Assembly: GCA_028875175.1 (NCBI GenBank)
Contig: JAPPFO010000057.1
Coordinates: forward strand, 1,028-12,720
Source of the DNA: Chloroflexota bacterium
GTDB lineage: Bacteria; Chloroflexota; UBA11872
Reading direction: 5' to 3'
DNA: 11,693 bases
A program made the translations under genes and the position numbers. The notes under the pieces were generated by a model. That model was not told the DNA's origin. It searched no databases and saw only the letters and a program-made list of their open reading frames with translations. Positions 1 through 5,507 of this stretch are shown here, in pieces (positions within the stretch are counted from its first letter, which is position 1; every line of letters starts with the position of its first letter).

Positions 1-22
1 GCCTTTCGTCAAACGCTGGCGA

Positions 23-286
23 CTAGCTTTCCTTCTGGACTCCCAGATCGCCGTTGCGCATTTCAAACTTCACCTTGAACCCAGCCTGGACAGCGGCCGC
101 CTGGATTCGACCGCGCAGCGTGGGCTGCCGCTTCTTTTCGTCATCGGTCAGGCTGACAACCGTCCACTCGCCGGCCTTGCTGCGCCCGGCTGCACGAACG
201 ATTTCCCTGATTTCCGGGCTCACGCGCCGCATGCGCTGCGGGCGGCTTGCCCATTCGCTGCCCGACACGACTTCCTTAAGCTTCAT
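23..286 (-). CDS. small basic hypothetical protein, 87 aa
   Basis: I do not recognise this protein. The frame stays open upstream to 331, but the ATG at 286-284 is the start of choice because AGGAGG lies 7 nt before it. The stop is TAG at 25-23, so the gene is complete. The product is small, soluble and rich in Lys/Arg, with no signal peptide or membrane segment. It opens with MKLKEVVSG. A segment with SPEIREIVRAAG (about residues 23-34) looks helical. The C-terminal part has LRGRIQAAAVQAGFKVKF (about 57-74), a helix-then-strand pattern that could bind nucleic acid or protein, although no named motif is present. It is transcribed away from the large operon across a long non-coding gap. The SD is much stronger than anything inside the operon. 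Coding status is fairly likely; the function is unknown. Confidence 0.6.
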   Translation of the reverse strand: MKLKEVVSGSEWASRPQRMRRVSPEIREIVRAAGRSKAGEWTVVSLTDDEKKRQPTLRGRIQAAAVQAGFKVKFEMRNGDLGVQKES

Positions 287-292
287 CAATCG

Positions 293-299
293 TCCTCCT
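293..299 (-). promoter_or_regulatory. Shine-Dalgarno site of the 286-23 gene
   Basis: Read on the minus strand this is AGGAGGA, with the AGGAGG core ending 7 nt before the ATG at 286. It decides the start over the more upstream in-frame codon at 331. Confidence 0.75.
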
Positions 300-376
300 A
301 GCGACGTTACGAAGGCTCGTACACCGCACAAGTTTGCTACATCACTATGTGGAGCGCAACCGACGCTTTCTGACGA

Positions 377-393
377 CCTGAGACAAACTCAGG
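377..393. repeat. 6-bp inverted repeat, 5-nt spacer
   Basis: CCTGAG (377-382), ACAAA, CTCAGG (388-393) is a perfect dyad about 90-107 bp upstream of the minus-strand start. It could be an operator-like dyad or a small hairpin. There is no direct evidence of function. Confidence 0.35.
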
Positions 394-489
394 CAGGACT
401 GTCACCGAACAATCACAGATCGATTCATCAACTTTCGGTGGCGCGATGTACTCCTGAGGCACGCCAAATCGCGCTCGATCCGGGCAGCT

Positions 490-504
490 AGCGCCATAGG
501 CGCT
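490..504. repeat. 6-bp inverted repeat, 3-nt loop
   Basis: AGCGCC (490-495), ATA, GGCGCT (499-504) is a perfect GC-rich dyad with a 3-nt centre. No T-tract follows on either side, so it is not a canonical intrinsic terminator. It could be a protein-binding dyad. Confidence 0.35.
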
Positions 505-512
505 CCGAAACT

Positions 513-534
513 GAACAGGTCATCGGAACAGGTC
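513..534. repeat. 9-bp direct repeat GAACAGGTC
   Basis: GAACAGGTC occurs at 513-521 and exactly again at 526-534, start-to-start 13 bp. It lies 9 bp beyond the 490-504 dyad. Closely spaced direct repeats can be tandem regulator sites, but the spacing is not a whole number of helical turns and no cognate regulator is in the window. Confidence 0.35.
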
Positions 535-814
535 CCATTTTCGTCGCTTACGTCGTGCATCGGCTGTAGGCGCAGCGTCCGATCTGAAGTTCCCGGCCTA
601 AGCCCCGGCGGCCCGTATTGCGATGACCTTGTTACTACGAAGTCGCACAGAGCGACGAAGCGAGTGCGCGTACTGCCTTTTCCCAGCCTATCCCTTCCCT
701 GCAGCGTGTTGGACTTGGCGACTTTGGCGGCACCACAGCTTGGCAGTCGACCGAAAGTTAGACCGACGCAGCAATTTCATTCGAGAGGGAAGTAATTCAA
801 CTGGGCTCCGTAGC

Positions 815-859
815 AGGTGCATGGGCAGTCGATTACTGCGGTGGGTCGAGGATGCACCT
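815..859 (+). repeat. nested inverted repeats upstream of the operon
   Basis: The outer arms AGGTGCAT (815-822) and ATGCACCT (852-859) pair perfectly over 8 bp. Between them lies a 5-bp hairpin, GCAGT (825-829), CGATT, ACTGC (835-839). Together they could fold as a stem with an internal hairpin arm in an operon leader transcript. I could not match it to a known riboswitch. Confidence 0.4.
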
Positions 860-957
860 ACCACTCCTGAGACCGCTCCAAGAGATTGAGACCATTTCCC
901 CCAAGCATGGAACGTGCTGTATGTGAGACACTTCCCGTGGACCCGACAGGTTCGGGC

Positions 958-1044
958 AACATCCAAACCAGGATGTTCGGGCGGCCGAAACTGCACCTCA
1001 CGCGGTGCGAAGCGTCAAACCACCGCGAAAAAAGGCCGCCCGAA
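958..1044 (+). promoter_or_regulatory. structured leader abutting the sugar transferase GTG
   Basis: Four pairings are visible. AACATCC (958-964) pairs with GGATGTT (971-977). An 11-bp perfect stem joins TTCGGGCGGCC (976-986) with GGCCGCCCGAA (1034-1044). Inside its 47-nt loop, GCACC (993-997) can pair with GGTGC (1004-1008), or alternatively CGCGGTG (1001-1007) with CACCGCG (1021-1027). The last two are mutually exclusive. The first two compete for bases 976-977. The 3' arm of the long stem ends one base before the GTG at 1046 and covers the only purine-rich stretch that could serve as an SD (AAAGG, 1031-1035). A translation-controlling leader is therefore plausible; that role is inference. 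Confidence 0.4.
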
Positions 1045-1045
1045 G

Positions 1046-1654
1046 GTGACATACGAAGCCGCCAAGCGCGTCGTTGACCTTTTCCTCGCACTTTCTCTTC
1101 TCGTTGCCTGTCTGCCGCTCTGGCTTCTAATCGCCGGCCTGATCAAGTTGGACTCACCCGGGCCGGCGCTCTACAGCGCGATGGTTCACGGACGCGGCGG
1201 CCGACCGTTCCGGTATTACAAGTTTCGAACCATGCGGGCGAGCGCGCCGAACGACATGCACCAAGCATTTGTCGCGGCGTACATCCAACTAGGGTGCCCC
1301 CAGGGCAAATTGCTGGATGACCCTCGCCTTACCCGCGTTGGTCGCCTGCTTCGCGTCTGGAGTCTGGACGAGACCCCTCAGTTTCTCAACGTGCTGCGCG
1401 GCGATATGAGCCTCGTAGGGCCACGTCCGCCACTGACTTATGAATTCCAGCACTACGACGCCCGAGCTAAGCGTCGCCTCGCGGTTCGACCTGGAATCAC
1501 CGGCCTGCAGCAAGTGACCTCCCGCGGATGCGCGTCGTTCCGCCGGCTGGTCGCGACCGACCTTCTCTACATCCGGCGTCAATCGCTCGCGCTCGACCTG
1601 GTCATCCTGGCGCGCACGATTCCCGCAGTCCTCTCTCGCCGTGGCGCCGCCTAG
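1046..1654 (+). CDS. bacterial sugar transferase (polyprenyl-phosphate sugar-1-phosphate transferase), 202 aa
   Basis: This is a short, PglC-like monotopic phosphoglycosyl transferase (Bac_transf family). The family transfers a sugar phosphate from a UDP-sugar to undecaprenyl phosphate at the cytoplasmic membrane, the first step of many surface glycans. From the GTG, the protein begins TYEAAKRVVDL and runs into the re-entrant hydrophobic helix (about 13-33), then IKLDSPGP, KFRTM (59-63), the catalytic Asp-Glu dyad in SLDETPQ (D108, E109), GDMSLVGPRP (119-128) and VRPGITGLQQV (147-157). The frame stays open to a GTG at 914, but residues encoded before 1046 are family-atypical and coincide with strong inverted repeats, so I place the start at 1046. 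One oddity: the Arg normally found in the R-x-G..G..F motif before KFR is Val47 here. It is the first gene of the operon. Donor sugar specificity cannot be read. Confidence 0.9.
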   Translation: MTYEAAKRVVDLFLALSLLVACLPLWLLIAGLIKLDSPGPALYSAMVHGRGGRPFRYYKFRTMRASAPNDMHQAFVAAYIQLGCPQGKLLDDPRLTRVGRLLRVWSLDETPQFLNVLRGDMSLVGPRPPLTYEFQHYDARAKRRLAVRPGITGLQQVTSRGCASFRRLVATDLLYIRRQSLALDLVILARTIPAVLSRRGAA

Positions 1655-1682
1655 GCCCGCATGGGGCGCCGCCTCAAGCGCC

Positions 1683-3467
1683 ATGCGGGCGCGGCCACAT
1701 CGGTGGCTAGCGCCGGTGGGCGTGGCCGCGGCGCTTGCGCTTCTGGTACTCGCCGCATTCGATCTCGCCCGTCTCACACTTGAGGCCGATCACGCCATCG
1801 ATTCGATCAGCGAAGTCCGCTGGCAGCTCGACAGTGCCGTTGCCAATGCCAGCGAACTGCACGCCAGCAGCATCACACTGAAATCCGCAACCGCACGACT
1901 GGTCGCGCTTGAACGCCGACTGGATCGCTACGGGCCTGTCCTGGCGGTCACGTCCATCGTCCCGCCGCTCGAGCGCCGGATCGAGGAGGCCCAGGCGCTG
2001 CTGGCGATTCACGTAGACCTCAGCTCGGCAGCCGCCGAGTCGTTGGACATGGCGGCAGGTCTCATGGATCGGCTCACGGGAACGAGCGCTTCGCGGGACG
2101 AGCCGCTTCGGGCACTGGTGGACACCTTGAAGGCCGAGCGCGAAACGATTCGCGCGCAACTCGCAATCGTCGACCGCGCCAGCCGGCGGCTGGACGGCAT
2201 TGCCACAACTGCCGGTGGTCAATTCAGCGATCCGCAGGCGGATGCTCTTCGGGACACGATCGGGACCCTGCGCACCACACTCCAGGCCGCCCTGCTGGCG
2301 CCGCAAGCGCTCGGCTCGCCGACGCCCAAGCGTTATCTGCTGCTGGCGCAGAAGAGCGACGAGCTGCGGCCGACCGGTGGATTCATCGGAAACGTCGCGT
2401 TCGTGACGCTCGTAGACGGTGAACCGCGCGACCTGACCTACCTGCGCAGCTACCTGGTCGAAGAACCGACCCGACCGCGAGTGCCGGCGCCACCGCCCTT
2501 CCGCCGCTACCAGGGCATGCGCGACTGGAACTTGCGCGACGCGAACTGGCACCCCGACTTTCGGACTTCCGCCGACGAGATCCAGCGCTTCCTGGCGCTG
2601 AACGATGCGGAGCCGGTGGCCGGGATGTTCGCGTTCGACCAGCAGGCGCTGGGCATCCTGTTGGCCGCCATTGGTCCAGTGCAGGTGCCTGGGCACGACG
2701 TGCGCGTGACCACGGCCAACGCCTACACGGTGCTGGAACACTTCGCCCATTCCACGGGTGACCGCCGCGCCTGGTTTAGCGCCAGGCCGTTCTACGCCGC
2801 ACTGACCGCCGCCCTGCTGAAGACCACAAACGAGCGTCTGCGAACCGATCCGCGATCGGTCATTGGCGCCTTTCAGGCCATGGTGGCCGAGAAGCACCTA
2901 GTGGCCGCTTTCCAGGACGCCGAAATCCAGCGCCTGGTGGAACGCGTCGGAGCTGGCGGACGGCTGTCGGCGGCGCCGGACGACCTGCTGTACGTCGTGG
3001 ACGCCCAGGTGGATCACGGCGCGCCATTCCGATCGATCGAGCAGACCGTCCGCTATTACCCGAATCCCAGGACGGGACGCGCGACCCTGACCATCGACTA
3101 CGTGAACGGGAACTCGCCGACCGACCCCAACGGGCGCCTGGCGGACTACCTGCGGGTATATGTCCCGGCGGGGACCAGGCTTGCCTCGGTCTCGGGGCTG
3201 ACCGACGCTCAGCCCGCGCGCCAGGTGAACGGACTCACCGAATTCGCGGGATTCCTGAATCTGCCCGCTGGCGGACAGCGGCAGGTGCAGTTCCGGTACT
3301 GGCTTCCGCCTCTTCTAGCCGCCCGCTGGAGTTCGGCCAGCTACGCGCTACACGTACCCAAGCAGCCGGGGACCGACGGGCATCGACTGATAGTGGAAAC
3401 GCCGCGGGGCGTTGTCTTCGATGGACGGCTGACTTCCGATCTTGTTATTCGGGAAGCAGCCTCGTAA
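1683..3467 (+). CDS. DUF4012 domain membrane-anchored protein, 594 aa
   Basis: This is a DUF4012 family protein, a family of unknown biochemical role often found beside sugar transferases in envelope polysaccharide loci (recalled knowledge). After the start MRARPH comes one N-terminal membrane helix (about 9-26), so the bulk should sit outside the membrane. Residues 30-205 are helical with heptad-like spacing, probably a coiled-coil stalk. The hallmark block YLLLAQKSDELRPTGGFIG (about 218-236) is clear, followed by NLRDANWHPDF (283-293) and AAIGPVQVPG (328-337). A beta-rich C-terminal domain follows, with NGNSPTDPNGRLADYLRVYVP around 480-500. The ATG at 1683 places the helix close to the N-terminus. 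A GTG at 1641, overlapping the previous gene by 14 bp, would add 14 residues and is the alternative. The function is probably in glycan assembly or attachment, by association only. Confidence 0.85.
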   Translation: MRARPHRWLAPVGVAAALALLVLAAFDLARLTLEADHAIDSISEVRWQLDSAVANASELHASSITLKSATARLVALERRLDRYGPVLAVTSIVPPLERRIEEAQALLAIHVDLSSAAAESLDMAAGLMDRLTGTSASRDEPLRALVDTLKAERETIRAQLAIVDRASRRLDGIATTAGGQFSDPQADALRDTIGTLRTTLQAALLAPQALGSPTPKRYLLLAQKSDELRPTGGFIGNVAFVTLVDGEPRDLTYLRSYLVEEPTRPRVPAPPPFRRYQGMRDWNLRDANWHPDFRTSADEIQRFLALNDAEPVAGMFAFDQQALGILLAAIGPVQVPGHDVRVTTANAYTVLEHFAHSTGDRRAWFSARPFYAALTAALLKTTNERLRTDPRSVIGAFQAMVAEKHLVAAFQDAEIQRLVERVGAGGRLSAAPDDLLYVVDAQVDHGAPFRSIEQTVRYYPNPRTGRATLTIDYVNGNSPTDPNGRLADYLRVYVPAGTRLASVSGLTDAQPARQVNGLTEFAGFLNLPAGGQRQVQFRYWLPPLLAARWSSASYALHVPKQPGTDGHRLIVETPRGVVFDGRLTSDLVIREAAS

Positions 3468-3469
3468 GC

Positions 3470-4309
3470 ATGCGGCCAATCAGCGGCATTTGGCTGGCCG
3501 CAATTAGCACGGTCGCGCTGCTGGCCGCGTGCGCACCGATCCAATCCGAGCCGCATCTGAGCCCAACGGCGGCGGTCGCTCCATCGGCCGTGTTGTCGAG
3601 GCCGACGACTCCGGCCTCGCATGACCCGCCGGCTGCGCCCGTACGCCCAGGGGTTACGCACACTCCGACGTCTGGTTTTTCGCAATCATCAGCGGATCGA
3701 CAGCGCAGCGTCACACCAGGCGGCGCGGCTCGACCAACCCTGCGACTGCCCATTGCCGCAGATCTGGGACCAAACTACTTCGAACTCCTTGCCGTGGCGT
3801 GGAATGCCGATCGCAGGGAAGGCCAAGGCGACCAAGCCGGTGTTGCTGTGGTGGGGTTCGGATTCAGCGAGCGCGCCAAGGTGCGAGATGAACGGATCGA
3901 ACGCGGCGGCCCTCTGGCCGCTATGGCCAAATTGACCCGGCACCACAGCGTCGAGTCAGCAACTCGTTTGTTGGCGGCACCGGAAGCGGCCGCCAGCCAG
4001 GGACTTCCGACCATCGGTGGAGCGGCGAGCCAGCTGGGTCTCAACGCGGGGCTGACTCGGTCCCCACCTTCCAGCCACGAACTTGCACCTGGTTTCACCG
4101 CAATCCGCACCCTGCAAGCCGGCTGGTTTGCAGCCTTGGATGGACGTCGCATCCCCAGCGTCGTGGAGACATGGACCGCGCGGCGGGACCGGACCGTGCT
4201 CACCGTCGTGCTGGTATGGCGTCGCCAGATCAACGATGGCTGGGGCCAGTCCCTGGTCAGACGACTCGCTCAGACCCGGCCCGGGCAGGCGGTGTCTCGT
4301 GCGCCATAG
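3470..4309 (+). CDS. putative lipoprotein of unknown function, 279 aa
   Basis: The N-terminus is a lipoprotein signal: MRPISG, a hydrophobic stretch, then lipobox LAAC with the lipidated Cys at residue 21. Residues 22-90 are rich in Pro, Thr, Ser and Ala and look like a disordered linker on the outer face, possibly a glycan acceptor. A folded region from about residue 98 (NYFELLAVAW at 102-111) to the end has no family I recognise. It contains GFTAIRTLQAGWFAALDGRRIPSV and an ending typical of mixed alpha/beta domains (TVLTVVLVWRR). The start lies 2 bp after the DUF4012 stop, so translation is likely coupled. The encoded signal makes this frame firmly coding; the function is open. It may dock other exported products of the operon to the membrane. 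Confidence 0.8.
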   Translation: MRPISGIWLAAISTVALLAACAPIQSEPHLSPTAAVAPSAVLSRPTTPASHDPPAAPVRPGVTHTPTSGFSQSSADRQRSVTPGGAARPTLRLPIAADLGPNYFELLAVAWNADRREGQGDQAGVAVVGFGFSERAKVRDERIERGGPLAAMAKLTRHHSVESATRLLAAPEAAASQGLPTIGGAASQLGLNAGLTRSPPSSHELAPGFTAIRTLQAGWFAALDGRRIPSVVETWTARRDRTVLTVVLVWRRQINDGWGQSLVRRLAQTRPGQAVSRAP

Positions 4310-4313
4310 CGCT

Positions 4314-5507
4314 ATGAGCAACGGCGCGCAGCCGGCAACCCCTTTCTCTCGCATCGCGCCTGCGCTGGCCGGGTGGATCATCATCGCGGCCTCGCTGGGT
4401 ATCGTGGCGATCCTCTTCACCTCCCGCCCGCAAGAAGCGATTGGCCAGACGGGACCGGCGCCGGCCCCTCCGGCCCCGACACCGACAGCGACGGCGACGC
4501 CGATGCCGCCTTCGAATGAGTTCACCGTCCTCATAAGACCGTACTCGGGCGGCACGGAGACCACTGACCGTCGGCGAGCCAGTGTGCGTCTTCTTGACGT
4601 CTCAACACGGGAATCCAGCCCGAGCAGCCGACGAGTGCCACCGACGACTCCGACGATCGCCAGTCGATTCATCGACGCGACGATGGGTGGGCAGCCGATG
4701 ATCGGCCTGCATATCAGCGTGGGCGCCACTGGCCGGGGCACGATGGCGGAGTCGCTCACCCGCGCGCAACTGGCCAAACTCTGCTTCCCGGCGTCGGCGA
4801 AGCCGCCCGGGGTGGGCATGGAGTCGCTGGTCGTAGACCCCGGACGTCTTGTCAACGCGCACCTGGATGGTGGGGCGGTCTGCCTGGAGTTCGTGTTCGA
4901 GGAACCCGGCACGTTCGTCGTAGGAACCAGACCGAAGCCCGTGATTCCAGAGCTCGCGTCGTTCTACGCATCGACAGGGGGCGAGACCACCTGGGGACCT
5001 TGCCTCACTCACGGCTTCTTCGCCGAGGTGGGACGGGCCGGCACGATCGTTGAAGGCTCGGCCGGGTCCGGTGTGTACATCCAGGTCTGCGCCAATGGCG
5101 TCCTGGGATTCCACCCCGAGCTTGCCGGGACGGGATACGAGATTCAGCCGGTGCTGGCGTCGCACTGGGTTCGAGGGGAGAACGGACAGTTCGTAGGGCC
5201 TCATCCGCCGGTGGCGAACACGGGCGAAGGCCGCTATTTCCATCAGACTGGCCACAACCTGAGCGGCGCGTTCCTCACGAAGTTCCTGGCGCTAGGCGGG
5301 GTTGATGTCCTGGGATACCCAATCACTGAGCCACTGGCCGCGGCACCCGGCTTCACCGACCAGTATTTCCAGCACCTGAAACTCCGGATGGACGAGGCGA
5401 CCGGTGAAATCACCATCCGCCCGATCGGCCGCGAGTTCATTGCCATGCTGGTGGCCAACCGCCAGGCCAGCGCCGGACTCCCACCGATGCCAACCCACGG
5501 CCTCTGA
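4314..5507 (+). CDS. membrane-anchored protein with Pro/Thr linker and GG-GYP modules, 397 aa
   Basis: From the ATG at 4314, 4 bp after the previous stop, the protein has one membrane helix (about 15-35: LAGWIIIAASLGIVAILF). A Pro/Thr-rich linker follows (47-66: PAPAPPAPTPTATATPMPP). The middle (about 70-205) is a predicted beta-rich domain I cannot name. The C-terminal half carries two related modules. A diverged first one at about 214-268 (FYASTGGETTWGPCLTHGFF ... GVLGFHPE) has two Cys (230, 259) that could form a disulfide. A clear second one at about 308-373 has TGHNLSG, FLALGGVDVLGYPITEP and DQYFQHLKLR. Such modules are common in exported Chloroflexota proteins and are presumed to bind wall or surface polymers. 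The frame is open back to 4083, but that stretch overlaps the lipoprotein gene and lacks protein-like features. No catalytic residues are visible. Confidence 0.8.
   Translation: MSNGAQPATPFSRIAPALAGWIIIAASLGIVAILFTSRPQEAIGQTGPAPAPPAPTPTATATPMPPSNEFTVLIRPYSGGTETTDRRRASVRLLDVSTRESSPSSRRVPPTTPTIASRFIDATMGGQPMIGLHISVGATGRGTMAESLTRAQLAKLCFPASAKPPGVGMESLVVDPGRLVNAHLDGGAVCLEFVFEEPGTFVVGTRPKPVIPELASFYASTGGETTWGPCLTHGFFAEVGRAGTIVEGSAGSGVYIQVCANGVLGFHPELAGTGYEIQPVLASHWVRGENGQFVGPHPPVANTGEGRYFHQTGHNLSGAFLTKFLALGGVDVLGYPITEPLAAAPGFTDQYFQHLKLRMDEATGEITIRPIGREFIAMLVANRQASAGLPPMPTHGL

Larger units (their letters stand above)
287..1045. other. long non-coding region with small inverted repeats
   Basis: About 760 bp holds no open frame that looks like protein. 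Frames at 623-889 (+) and 688-996 (-) give Cys/Trp/Arg-rich products without family features. GC is visibly lower than in the flanking genes. Perfect short inverted repeats are scattered through it (377-393, 490-504, 642-656, 815-859, 958-977). A 9-bp direct repeat lies at 513-534. It should carry the promoters of the minus-strand gene and of the large operon, but I see no convincing -35/-10 pair on either strand. Confidence 0.6.

Noticed and set aside
590..615. GGCCTAA resembling part of the c-di-GMP (GEMM-I) riboswitch core
   Set aside because: The other conserved blocks of that class, including the second GC-rich helix with its tetraloop receptor, are absent nearby.
623..889. Plus-strand open frame in the leader region
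   Set aside because: The product is Arg/Cys/Trp-rich with no SD and no recognisable pattern; it looks like chance.
864..893. CTGAGA resembling the start of a TPP riboswitch
   Set aside because: No GAACCTGAT-type partner block follows and the closing stems are missing.
914..1045. N-terminal extension of the sugar transferase from the GTG at 914
   Set aside because: The 44 extra residues lack family features, have no SD, and coincide with overlapping inverted repeats. The family's usual N-terminus (YEAAKRVVDL) begins right after the GTG at 1046.
1707..2897. Long minus-strand open frame opposite the DUF4012 gene
   Set aside because: A typical antisense shadow in high-GC DNA; the plus strand encodes clear DUF4012 motifs.
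4083..4313. Upstream extension of the 4314 gene
   Set aside because: It overlaps the lipoprotein gene for over 200 bp, is rich in Cys/Trp/Pro without domain features, and would bury the membrane helix far from the N-terminus.
3956..4912. Long minus-strand open frame opposite the lipoprotein and repeat-protein genes
   Set aside because: Low-complexity product without an SD; the plus strand has a lipobox, a membrane helix and repeat modules.
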